Translations under genes and position numbers: made by a program
Notes under the pieces: model-generated
Databases searched by the model: none
Seen by the model: only the letters and a program-made list of their open reading frames with translations
What the model was told of the DNA's origin: nothing
Part shown: positions 1-6,504 of the stretch, piece by piece
Numbering within the stretch: position 1 is the stretch's first letter
Layout of the letters: each line of letters begins with the position of its first letter
From: Leclercia sp. UBA7405
GTDB taxonomy: Bacteria > Pseudomonadota > Gammaproteobacteria > Enterobacterales > Enterobacteriaceae
DNA length: 9,662 bases
NCBI GenBank assembly: GCA_002469605.1
Contig: DKMV01000308.1
Span: 4,295-13,956, forward strand
Reading direction: 5' to 3'

Positions 1-35
1 AACCATTTTACTAAACCAGTCATTTTATTAGACAT
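1..35 (-). CDS. CspA-family cold-shock protein, N-terminal start only
   Basis: Partial gene running leftward off the window. The minus strand from base 35 reads ATG and encodes MSNKMTGLVKW followed by the first two bases of the next codon. This is the characteristic N-terminus of the enterobacterial CspB/CspG/CspI group; E. coli CspA differs slightly (MSGKMTGIVKWF). Family members are about 70-residue OB-fold proteins that bind single-stranded RNA and act as RNA chaperones during cold shock. The start is supported by a purine-rich ribosome site AAGGAA (42-47) and by the long cspA-like leader upstream. Only 11 codons are visible, so the exact paralogue cannot be assigned and no gene symbol is given. 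Confidence 0.85.
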   Translation of the reverse strand, partial: MSNKMTGLVKW

Positions 36-208
36 AGATAATTCCTTAATTTATGAGCCACATAAAAGCGGCGAAGATGGCCTGTATTGAGAGAGTTACT
101 TATTTGGCACTTAGGAGGAGGCTCATGAAGAAGGGTATCTGTGGATAACACTTGAACTGAGGACTGCTTTACTAAAACTGCTTTCATAAGGTCTGTTTTC
201 CAAACCGA
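36..208 (-). promoter_or_regulatory. Long cspA-type 5' UTR with cold box
   Basis: The minus strand upstream of the csp start resembles the E. coli cspA leader in order and wording. It opens with CGGTTTGGAAAACAGACC (207-190), matching the cspA cold-box region CGGTTTGACGTACAGACC. Next come AAGCAGT..TAGTAAAGCA, TTCAAGTGTTATC, GATACCC, and a GCCAT..TCGCCG segment before the start codon. In cspA this roughly 160-nt leader refolds with temperature and controls mRNA stability and translation; here it would be about 170 nt. The leader also contains CCTCCTCCT (121-113), an anti-Shine-Dalgarno-like tract. The assignment comes from visual alignment to remembered cspA sequence; the exact 5' end is inferred. 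Confidence 0.8.
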
Positions 209-215
209 TGACGCT

Positions 216-244
216 ATTAAGACATAGAAAAATTAACTCCGCAA
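216..244 (-). promoter_or_regulatory. Probable csp promoter with AT-rich UP-like tract
   Basis: On the minus strand a -35-like TTGCGG (244-239) is followed by a 17-base spacer and a -10-like CTTAAT (221-216). This would start transcription near 207-209, at the beginning of the cold-box leader. Neither hexamer is strong. Just upstream, at 245-262, is an almost pure A/T tract, in the position where cspA promoters carry an UP element. The placement is inferred mainly from the leader's 5' end. Confidence 0.5.
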
Positions 245-360
245 TCTATATATTATTTATTTTAACCATTTAAACGCCCGGATGGCTGAATGAAAATAAA
301 TAAAATATAAGAGAAGAGAGCGGGTCAATCCCGAAGGCTGCGCTGTATAGCGGCAACGCG
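245..360. other. Spacer between divergent csp and ABC-transporter promoters
   Basis: No gene is visible. The left half is A/T-rich and probably belongs to the csp promoter. The right half holds two short hairpins: CGGG-tcaat-CCCG (321-333) and CGCT-gtat-AGCG (341-352). The second lies just before the -35 of the transporter promoter. I compared this stretch with the cobalamin riboswitch consensus and did not find its conserved boxes. Its function is unknown. Confidence 0.3.
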
Positions 361-389
361 TTGACAGTAAAGAGTAAAGCATGCATATT
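361..389 (+). promoter_or_regulatory. Candidate sigma-70 promoter of the ABC operon
   Basis: A perfect -35 hexamer TTGACA (361-366) is followed after 17 bases by CATATT (384-389), which matches the -10 consensus at four of six positions. Transcription would begin near 396, giving a leader of only about 20-25 nt. An alternative -10, TATAAC (397-402), is closer to consensus but lacks a good -35. In either case the Zur-like repeat at 395-407 overlaps the transcription start or the -10, where a repressor would block initiation. Confidence 0.5.
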
Positions 390-394
390 GTTAC

Positions 395-407
395 GTTATA
401 ACATAAC
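395..407 (+). promoter_or_regulatory. Zur-box-like inverted repeat (candidate operator)
   Basis: The 13-mer GTTATAACATAAC is an inverted repeat (GTTAT-N3-ATAAC). The core of the enterobacterial Zur box, as I recall it, is GTTATANTATAAC; eleven of the twelve defined positions agree, the exception being C for T at 402. The outer arms of the longer consensus (GAAAT..ATTTC) are poorly kept here. Zur with bound zinc represses zinc-uptake genes such as znuABC, usually from a site overlapping the promoter, as this one does. Regulation by Zur is an inference from the motif and its position. Confidence 0.5.
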
Positions 408-417
408 TATGTGCAAA

Positions 418-1428
418 ATGATGAAACCAACACTGCCACTTTTGATGTCTGTACTGCTGTCGTTTCCCCTGACGGGCGCAGCTGCCAACAATTACCCCCT
501 GACCATGGAAAACTGCGGCGTTAAAGAGACCTTTAATCATCCTCCTTCGCGCGTGGTGACGATTGGTCAGTACGAAACGGAGCTGATGCTGGCGCTGGGG
601 CTGGAAGAGAAAATTGCGGCCACTGCCGTCTGGTTTGGCGACTTACCCGATGATTTAAAAGAGAAGGGCACCGGGCTAAAGCGGCTGGCCGAGAATGCGC
701 CGGGATTCGAAGCCGTAGCGGCTCAGCGCCCTGAGCTGGTTCTCGCCCAGTACAGCTGGCACGTTGGTCCGCAGGGCGAAGTGGCTACGCGTCAGCAGTT
801 TGAACAGCTGGGTATCAGGACCTGGATCTCACCGGCCGACTGTACGGCAAAGGCCGTTACCGCCACTTCCAACGGCGATGGCGCCCGCTCAGAACCTTAC
901 TCCATCGATATTATTCTTGATGAAATCACGGCGCTGGCGCGCATTTTTAACGTGCCGGCACGCGGCGAGGCGCTGAAGCAGACGCTATCCCGGCGTATTG
1001 CCGCCGCGCAGCAGCAGCGCCATACGCAGCCGCTGAAAGTGGTTTACTGGTTTTCAAGTACCCGCCTGAAGGGCGATCCCTGGGTCGCAGGCAGTAAAGG
1101 CGCGCCGGGCTGGATTAGTAAAACGCTTGGCCTGACGAATATCATCGATTCTGACGAGGAGTGGCCTGCGGTGACCTGGGAGCACATCGTTAAGGCTCAG
1201 CCTGATATTATCGTTATCGCCAGTATGGACAGGCGGCTTTATCCCGCCGATGACCTAGCGGCTAAAAAGCGCTTCCTGGAAACCGATCCCGTCACCCGTG
1301 AAATGCCTGCGGTCAGAGAAGGGCATATCCTGGTGGTTCCGGCTATGTCCCTTAATCCCTCCCTGCGTAACGTCGAGGCGGTAGAGCTGATTAGCCAGCA
1401 GATTAACGCTTTTGCCCACGCCCGATGA
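418..1428 (+). CDS. Periplasmic substrate-binding protein of a FecBCD/BtuFCD-type ABC importer
   Basis: This is the binding component of a metal-chelate-class importer (Peripla_BP_2 fold, FecB/BtuF/FhuD class). With the start at 418 it has 336 residues. An N-terminal signal peptide (hydrophobic core about 5-20, GAAA before likely cleavage near 23) has no lipobox, so the protein should be soluble in the periplasm. The mature part begins YPLTMENCG, followed by the typical RVVTIGQYETELMLALGL and EKIAA segments, then a long helix and a C-terminal lobe (VVYWF, PDIIVIAS, VEAVELI). Cys33 and Cys142 could form a disulfide. An in-frame TTG at 361 is unlikely because it sits in the -35 element. ATGs at 409, 418 and 421 all lack a clear Shine-Dalgarno site; 418/421 give the most typical signal peptide. 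The stop overlaps the permease start. The substrate is unknown: zinc or a zinc chelate is suggested only by the operator-like site; a ferric siderophore or corrinoid is also possible. Confidence 0.85.
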   Translation: MMKPTLPLLMSVLLSFPLTGAAANNYPLTMENCGVKETFNHPPSRVVTIGQYETELMLALGLEEKIAATAVWFGDLPDDLKEKGTGLKRLAENAPGFEAVAAQRPELVLAQYSWHVGPQGEVATRQQFEQLGIRTWISPADCTAKAVTATSNGDGARSEPYSIDIILDEITALARIFNVPARGEALKQTLSRRIAAAQQQRHTQPLKVVYWFSSTRLKGDPWVAGSKGAPGWISKTLGLTNIIDSDEEWPAVTWEHIVKAQPDIIVIASMDRRLYPADDLAAKKRFLETDPVTREMPAVREGHILVVPAMSLNPSLRNVEAVELISQQINAFAHAR

Positions 1429-2453
1429 CCAGCCACGCTCTCTCTTACTGGCGAACCGGCCTGATCCTTTTCTGCGGGATCCTGAGCCTGCCGGCAATGA
1501 TGACGCTGGCCGCGGCAACCGGCGATATGCCGGTAAGTTTCGCCACCGCTTTTTGTGCCATCACTAACGGCCTGGGGTTAACGCATTTCGATGTGCCTGC
1601 TGTCGAAGCCGGGATTGTCTGGCAGTACCGTATGAGCCGTGCGCTGATGGCGGCCAGCAGCGGTGGAGGGCTGGCGCTATGCGGCCTGGTGTTGCAGTCA
1701 CTGTTACGTAATCCGCTTGCCGATCCTTACCTGCTGGGCATCTCTGCCGGCGCCTCAACCGGCGCCGTCAGCGTGATGCTACTGGGTATTGGCAGCGGTG
1801 CTATTACGACGGGGGCCGGGGCGTTTATCGGCGCCTGCCTCGCGTTTATGCTGATCATCCTGTTATCAGGCGGCATGCGCGAAAACGCGGCACGCATCAT
1901 TCTGGCCGGTATCGCCGGAACGCAGCTGTTTAATGCCCTGACGTCGTACATTGTCAGTACGGCGGCCAATGCTGAACAGTCACGTGGGGTGATGTTCTGG
2001 CTGCTGGGCAGCCTGAGCGGTGTACGCTGGGCGGATGCGCTGCTGTGCTTCGCCACGGCGCTCGTGGGGCTGCTGATTGTGATCTGCTACGCCCGCTCGC
2101 TGGATACCTTTACCTTTGGTACAGAGGTTAGCGCGACCCTTGGCACCCGCGTACAGCTGGTACGGGTGGTTTTACTGCTGACTACCGCGCTGATGACGGC
2201 GATCATCGTCAGCGCCATCGGGGCGGTGGGCTTTGTGGGGCTGGTCATCCCGCATATCACCCGTATGGTCGCCGGGCACCGTCATCTGCTTACTATCCCC
2301 GTCGCCTTTCTTGCCGGCTGCCATTTCATGATCCTTGCAGACCTGATCTCACGTACCCTGATTAATCATCAGGTTTTGCCGATTGGCGTGGTGACGGCCC
2401 TGGTCGGCGCCCCCGTTTTTGCCCTGATTCTCTACCGCAACCGGGAGAAATAA
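1425..2453 (+). CDS. FecCD-family ABC transporter permease
   Basis: Inner-membrane channel subunit of the importer, 342 residues, the usual size for FecC/FecD/BtuC, and mostly hydrophobic with about ten membrane segments expected. The family hallmarks are visible. These are the GLVLQSLLRNPLADPYLLGI block followed by SAGASTGA near residues 86-113, the GAVGFVGLVIPHITRM loop (about 265-280), which is the cytoplasmic region that contacts the ATPase, and the C-terminal LPIGVVTALVGAPVFALILY block. The ATG overlaps the TGA of the binding-protein gene (ATGA at 1425-1428), a standard arrangement for translational coupling. Only one permease gene is present, so the channel is presumably a homodimer as in BtuC2D2. 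Confidence 0.92.
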   Translation: MTSHALSYWRTGLILFCGILSLPAMMTLAAATGDMPVSFATAFCAITNGLGLTHFDVPAVEAGIVWQYRMSRALMAASSGGGLALCGLVLQSLLRNPLADPYLLGISAGASTGAVSVMLLGIGSGAITTGAGAFIGACLAFMLIILLSGGMRENAARIILAGIAGTQLFNALTSYIVSTAANAEQSRGVMFWLLGSLSGVRWADALLCFATALVGLLIVICYARSLDTFTFGTEVSATLGTRVQLVRVVLLLTTALMTAIIVSAIGAVGFVGLVIPHITRMVAGHRHLLTIPVAFLAGCHFMILADLISRTLINHQVLPIGVVTALVGAPVFALILYRNREK

Positions 2454-2455
2454 AT

Positions 2456-3211
2456 ATGCACGTCGTGGTTGATAAGCTGAGCGTGACGCTCCAGGCTCGC
2501 CGGGTGTTATCGGATATCAGCTTTGTGGCGCAACGCGCGCAAACGGTGGGGCTGCTCGGCCCTAACGGCTCCGGTAAATCCACGCTGATCCGCGCGATGG
2601 CCGGTGTCCAGCCCTGTGCGTATGCGGGGGTAAAAATTGCCGGCAGTCAGGCAAGCCATTTGAGCCGCCGCCAGCTCTCCCGCACCCTGGCCTTTGTGCC
2701 GCAGCATGCGGAGTCAGAGGCGGAGATGAGCGTTATTGATATTGTTCGCCTTGGACGTACGCCGCATCGCAATGCCTTTACGCCGTGGCGTCAGGCCGAT
2801 GAGAATGCGCTACGCCAGGCGCTGTCGATGATGAAGCTTGATGCCCTGGCCCACAGGCGCTGGCAGCAGCTGTCGGGCGGCGAGCGTCAGCGCTGTCAGA
2901 TAGCCCGGGCGCTCGCGCAGCAGCCGGATATTCTGTTGCTGGACGAGCCGATTAACCATCTGGATATCCAGTTTCAACTGGAGCTGATGCGCCTTATTTC
3001 CGCCCTGCCTGTTACCGTCATTGTGGCCTTGCACGATCTCAATCTGGCGGCAAAATATTGTCAGCACCTGGTAGTACTGCATGAAGGGGAGGTAGTGGCA
3101 TCCGGTGAGCCTGCCGCCGTGCTGACCCCTGAGCTGATCTACTCTACCTGGCAGGTGGATGCCACCGTCTACAGAAACGATCGGGGCATGATGAACATTC
3201 AGTACGCCTGA
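2456..3211 (+). CDS. FecE/BtuD-type ABC transporter ATPase
   Basis: Cytoplasmic ATPase that powers the importer; 251 residues, full length for the family. The motifs are complete and in order: Walker A GPNGSGKST (35-43), Q-loop Gln83 in VPQHAE, signature LSGGERQR (139-146), Walker B ILLLDEP (159-165), D-loop NHLD (167-170) and the switch His193 in ALHDLN. It starts two bases after the permease stop, with a GGGAGA ribosome site at the end of that gene, so it is the third gene of the operon. No clear terminator follows; the next gene is tsr on the same strand about 150 bases on. The substrate cannot be read from this subunit. Confidence 0.93.
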   Translation: MHVVVDKLSVTLQARRVLSDISFVAQRAQTVGLLGPNGSGKSTLIRAMAGVQPCAYAGVKIAGSQASHLSRRQLSRTLAFVPQHAESEAEMSVIDIVRLGRTPHRNAFTPWRQADENALRQALSMMKLDALAHRRWQQLSGGERQRCQIARALAQQPDILLLDEPINHLDIQFQLELMRLISALPVTVIVALHDLNLAAKYCQHLVVLHEGEVVASGEPAAVLTPELIYSTWQVDATVYRNDRGMMNIQYA

Positions 3212-3307
3212 AACGGGGTGACCGACGAGCAGTTTATTGCGCTGGGCCAGCGGCAATTTGCCTGCCGGAAGCGGAGTAAGCCTCACAAAAAATCAGGACG
3301 ATTTTCG

Positions 3308-3334
3308 TAAAGTTTTTCCTTACCAGGCCGAAAA
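3308..3334 (+). promoter_or_regulatory. Sigma-28 (FliA) promoter of tsr
   Basis: TAAAGTTT (3308-3315), an 11-base spacer and GCCGAAAA (3327-3334) match the flagellar sigma-28 consensus TAAAGTTT-N11-GCCGATAA at all but one position. The site lies about 30 bases before the tsr start codon and closely resembles the E. coli tsr promoter. It ties tsr expression to the class 3 flagellar and chemotaxis regulon. Confidence 0.92.
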
Positions 3335-3365
3335 TTCTGTTATCTGTCTGGTGGAAAGAGAAAAA

Positions 3366-5030
3366 ATGTTAAATCGTATCAAGATCGTTACTAGCTTATT
3401 GTTAGTATTAGCAATTTTTGGCCTGTTACAACTCACCTCCGGTGGTCTTTTCTTTAATGCCCTGAAGCATGACAAAGAGAATTTCACCGTTCTGCAAACC
3501 ATACGTCAGCAACAGTCCACGCTTAACGGCAGCTGGGTCGCATTGCTGCAAACCCGTAATACCCTGAACCGTGCGGGCATCCGCTACATGATGGATCAGA
3601 ACAATATCGGCAGCGGCGCGACCGTCGCCGAGCTGATGCAGGTGGCTTCTGCTTCCCTGAAGCAGGCGGAAAAAAACTGGGCAGATTACGAAGCCCTGCC
3701 GCGCGATCCGCGCCAGAGCGATGCCGCTGCGCTGGAAATTAAGCGCAACTACGACATCTATCACGGCGCGCTGGCAGAGCTTATTCAGCTGCTGGGCGCA
3801 GGTAAGATCAACGAATTCTTCGATCAGCCAACCCAGGGTTACCAGGACGCCTTTGAGAAGCAGTACGTGAACTACCTGCAGCAGAACGATCGTCTGTACC
3901 AGGTGGCGGTGGATGACAGCAACAGCTCCTACAGCCAGGCTATCTGGGTGCTGATAAGCATTCTGCTTGCCGTGCTGGTGGTCATCGTCGGCGTATGGTT
4001 CGGGATCCGTCAGACCCTCATCTCTCCGCTGAACCGCCTGATCGACAGCATTCGCCATATCGCCAGCGGCGACCTGGTGAAGCGTATCGATGTGGAAGGC
4101 ACCAACGAAATGGGACAGCTGGCCGAAACTCTGCGCCATATGCAGGGCGAACTGGTGCGTACCGTGGGTGATGTGCGCAACGGCGCCAACGCGATCTACA
4201 GCGGGGCGAGCGAGATCTCCATGGGCAATAACGATCTCTCTTCCCGTACCGAGCAGCAGGCCGCTTCGCTGGAAGAGACCGCAGCCAGCATGGAAGAGCT
4301 GACCGCTACCGTGAAGCAGAACGCCGAGAACGCCCGTCAGGCGAGCAATCTGGCGCTGAGCGCGTCCGAAACCGCGCAAAAAGGCGGCAAGGTGGTGGAT
4401 AACGTGGTGCAGACCATGCGCGATATCGCTGGCAGCTCGCAGAAGATCGCCGACATTATCAGCGTCATCGACGGCATCGCTTTCCAGACTAACATCCTGG
4501 CACTCAACGCCGCGGTAGAAGCCGCCCGTGCCGGTGAGCAGGGCCGTGGTTTTGCGGTGGTTGCCGGTGAAGTTCGTAACCTCGCCCAGCGCAGCGCCCA
4601 GGCGGCACGCGAGATTAAGAGCCTGATTGAAGACTCCGTGAGCCGCGTTGACCTGGGCTCGACCCTGGTTGAGAGCGCCGGTGAAACCATGGGCGAGATC
4701 GTGAACGCGGTAACCCGCGTGACCGACATCATGGGCGAAATCGCCTCTGCCTCTGACGAGCAGAGCCGCGGTATCGACCAGGTGGGTCTGGCGGTTGCTG
4801 AGATGGATCGCGTTACCCAGCAGAACGCCTCGCTGGTGGAGGAGTCCGCTGCCGCTGCCGCTGCGCTGGAAGAGCAGGCTAGCCGCCTGACCCAGGCCGT
4901 TGCGGTATTCCGTATTCAGCAGGAGCAGCAAAACGCCCGCGCCAGCGCAGCGTTGAAAACCCCTGCCGCCCCGACCATGGCGCGTAAAGCCGCCGTGACT
5001 ACCTCGGGCGACAACTGGGAAACCTTCTGA
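3366..5030 (+). CDS. tsr: Serine chemoreceptor (methyl-accepting chemotaxis protein I)
   Basis: Inner-membrane receptor that senses L-serine and signals through CheW and CheA. It has 554 residues; E. coli Tsr has 551. The start at 3366 gives the E. coli-like [20 protein letters not shown]; an upstream in-frame ATG at 3237 lies before the sigma-28 promoter and is discarded. The layout is TM1 (about 7-30), periplasmic four-helix domain with serine-binding Arg64, Asn68, Arg69 and Thr156 all kept, TM2 (about 190-212), HAMP, then the cytoplasmic coiled coil with the highly conserved hairpin tip ([20 protein letters not shown]). Numbering is collinear with E. coli through the methylation helices: Gln297, Glu304, Glu493 and Glu502 are conserved, but position 311 is Glu where E. 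coli has Gln. The C-terminal NWETF pentapeptide docks CheR and CheB. The ribosome site GGAAAGAG is modest. Confidence 0.97.
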   Translation: MLNRIKIVTSLLLVLAIFGLLQLTSGGLFFNALKHDKENFTVLQTIRQQQSTLNGSWVALLQTRNTLNRAGIRYMMDQNNIGSGATVAELMQVASASLKQAEKNWADYEALPRDPRQSDAAALEIKRNYDIYHGALAELIQLLGAGKINEFFDQPTQGYQDAFEKQYVNYLQQNDRLYQVAVDDSNSSYSQAIWVLISILLAVLVVIVGVWFGIRQTLISPLNRLIDSIRHIASGDLVKRIDVEGTNEMGQLAETLRHMQGELVRTVGDVRNGANAIYSGASEISMGNNDLSSRTEQQAASLEETAASMEELTATVKQNAENARQASNLALSASETAQKGGKVVDNVVQTMRDIAGSSQKIADIISVIDGIAFQTNILALNAAVEAARAGEQGRGFAVVAGEVRNLAQRSAQAAREIKSLIEDSVSRVDLGSTLVESAGETMGEIVNAVTRVTDIMGEIASASDEQSRGIDQVGLAVAEMDRVTQQNASLVEESAAAAAALEEQASRLTQAVAVFRIQQEQQNARASAALKTPAAPTMARKAAVTTSGDNWETF

Positions 5031-5035
5031 TAAAA

Positions 5036-5068
5036 GCGCGCCCTGTTCAGGCAGGGCGCGTTACTTTT
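5036..5068. terminator. Bidirectional terminator between tsr and lgoT
   Basis: A 9-bp G/C-rich stem, CGCGCCCTG (5037-5045) with CAGGGCGCG (5052-5060), encloses a 6-base loop and is followed by TTACTTTT. On the opposite strand the stem is followed by CTTTTA. It sits 6 bases after the tsr stop and 12 bases from the lgoT stop, so it can end both convergent genes. Confidence 0.85.
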
Positions 5069-5072
5069 CTGC

Positions 5073-6434
5073 TCAGGCCTTACGCGGATCGTCGATAGGC
5101 TTGCGCACCAGGAAGACATAGGCCAGCGCACCCAGCGCGGTAACGCAGCCGCAGATAATCAACGCCAGACGGAATGAGTGGGTGGTATCCACGATAAACC
5201 CGGTGACGATGGGCGCAAACGACGCGCAGATAAAGCTGGCGAAGTTCTGAATACTTCCCACCGAGGCGGTCATTCGCGACGCCACGGCCACGTGAATCAA
5301 TCCCCAGCAGGATGTTCCTGCAAAATGAATGCAGAACAGCGCCATCCCAATCAACAACACCGCACTCATTGGCGTGGTCGCCTGCGGCACCACGAAGGTA
5401 AAGGCCGCCGAACAGAGCATCCCGGTAATAATACTGACTTTACGGCTGCGCACCGGCGCCATGCCGCGCTTCACCAGCCAGTCGGTGGCAAAGCCGTTGC
5501 TGAGCATGCCCGCCGCCCCGAACAGGAAGGGAATAGCCGCCATCAGGCCGGTGCTTTTCAGATCGAGGCTGTAGGCCGTTTGCAGATAACCCGGCAGCCA
5601 GGCGAGATAGAGCCAAGCCGTGTAGTTAATGCCGCTGAAGCCCAGCATCATCCCCCACATGGTGCGGTTGCGAAACAGGCTGCGCCACTCGACGAAGGTC
5701 AGCGGATCCCGGCGGGCATCTACGCTGCCAGCGTTAAGGTACGCCTCTTCCTGGCCGGTCAGCTTCAGCTCTTCGCGGTTGCGGTAGAGCATGTACCAGC
5801 CAATCGCCAGAAAGATACCCAGCACGCCGATGGTGATAAACATGCCGCGCCAGCCCATCACCAGCATCATCGCGGCGAGGATCGGCGGGCTTATGGCTAC
5901 CCCCACGGTCGAGGCGGCGTTGAAAATACCCATCGGCCGTCCGCGCTCGTTGATATTGAACCAGTCGTTGATCACCTTTACGCCGCAGGGGTTCATGGGC
6001 GCTTCGCCAATGCCCATCCCGATGCGCACCAGCACAAACTGGGTAAAGCTGTGCACCATGCCGGAAAGCGCCTGGAACAGCGACCAGAAGAACATCCCCA
6101 GCCCGAGCATCAGCCGTGGTCCTTTACGATCCAGCAGCGGGCCGCAGGGGAGCTGCGCGATGCCATAGGCCAGCGAAAAGACCGAGAGCAGGGCGCCGAT
6201 CTCGGTGGCGCTCAGCCCCAGCTCGTCACGGATGGTGAGGTTCGCCACCGACAGGGAGCTGCGGTCGAGATAATTAATCACCGAGGCAAAAAATAATAAC
6301 AGCATGGCCGTAATCTGAATGCGTTTAATACGCGGGGTGCGTTGTACGGCGCTCAGAGGAGGTACAGGAATATCCACCCTTTTATCTTTATCGAAGGTGG
6401 TTTGCGGGTCGAGAGTAGTATTATTTTTTTCCAC
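5073..6434 (-). CDS. lgoT: L-galactonate:H+ symporter, MFS anion:cation symporter family
   Basis: Inner-membrane importer of L-galactonate; 453 residues, matching E. coli LgoT (formerly YjjL) almost throughout in both sequence and position. It belongs to the anion:cation symporter branch of the major facilitator superfamily (with DgoT, GarP and GudP), with twelve expected membrane segments. The TM1 motif NYLDRSSLS (Tyr55, Asp57, Arg58) and the TM4 pair Arg137/Glu144 align with residues that bind substrate and protons in DgoT. The loop motif LLDRKGPRLMLG is also present. The start codon is GTG at 6434, chosen because a strong AAGGAGT site lies 7 bases upstream and because the resulting N-terminus MEKNNTT.. 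matches E. coli. It lies 220 bases downstream of lgoR on the same strand; that gap holds a perfect inverted repeat. Confidence 0.95.
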   Translation of the reverse strand: MEKNNTTLDPQTTFDKDKRVDIPVPPLSAVQRTPRIKRIQITAMLLLFFASVINYLDRSSLSVANLTIRDELGLSATEIGALLSVFSLAYGIAQLPCGPLLDRKGPRLMLGLGMFFWSLFQALSGMVHSFTQFVLVRIGMGIGEAPMNPCGVKVINDWFNINERGRPMGIFNAASTVGVAISPPILAAMMLVMGWRGMFITIGVLGIFLAIGWYMLYRNREELKLTGQEEAYLNAGSVDARRDPLTFVEWRSLFRNRTMWGMMLGFSGINYTAWLYLAWLPGYLQTAYSLDLKSTGLMAAIPFLFGAAGMLSNGFATDWLVKRGMAPVRSRKVSIITGMLCSAAFTFVVPQATTPMSAVLLIGMALFCIHFAGTSCWGLIHVAVASRMTASVGSIQNFASFICASFAPIVTGFIVDTTHSFRLALIICGCVTALGALAYVFLVRKPIDDPRKA

Positions 6435-6504
6435 GCCTTGACTCCTTAACTATATTTTTTAATTTCCCTTTTAGTGATGAATAAGAGAAATATTCATAAC
6501 GACA

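Noticed and set aside
2..22. BtsR-type direct repeats (ACCATTTT, ACCAGTCA), considered because btsT lies beside tsr in E. coli
   Set aside because: Matches to the ACC(G/A)CT(C/T)A repeat are imperfect and the spacing is wrong; the bases belong to the csp coding start.
125..148. Seven-codon plus-strand frame MKKGICG with a very strong AGGAGGAGG ribosome-like site, possible leader peptide
   Set aside because: It lies antisense inside the csp leader. The purine tract is simply the complement of the leader's CCTCCTCCT, no plus-strand promoter is visible, and the frame is too short to test.
7..228. Imperfect direct repeats: TTTACTAAA at 7-15 and 168-176, and TATTA(A)GACATAGA at 26-38 and 215-228
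   Set aside because: The spacing between the two units differs (about 11 versus 38 bases). The copies fall in unrelated contexts: the first in the csp start codons, the second in the csp leader and promoter. Probably chance in A/T-rich sequence.
245..417. Cobalamin riboswitch upstream of a BtuFCD-like operon
   Set aside because: Small G/C hairpins are present, but the conserved cobalamin boxes are absent and the space between the promoter and start codon is far too short for a riboswitch.
361..417. TTG start at 361 for the binding protein (355 residues)
   Set aside because: The TTG is part of a perfect TTGACA -35 element, and the extra residues would spoil the signal peptide.
3237..3365. 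Upstream ATG start for tsr (597 residues)
   Set aside because: It precedes the sigma-28 promoter at 3308-3334, and the extra N-terminus is not found in E. coli Tsr.
3426..4931. 501-codon minus-strand open frame opposite tsr
   Set aside because: His/Leu/Gly-rich shadow of the tsr coding frame with no ribosome site or recognisable domain; long antisense frames are common opposite G/C-rich, helix-forming genes.
5178..6296. 372-codon plus-strand open frame opposite lgoT
   Set aside because: Composition (His, Arg, Gln-rich) is typical of the complement of a membrane-protein gene; there is no start signal and no recognisable family.
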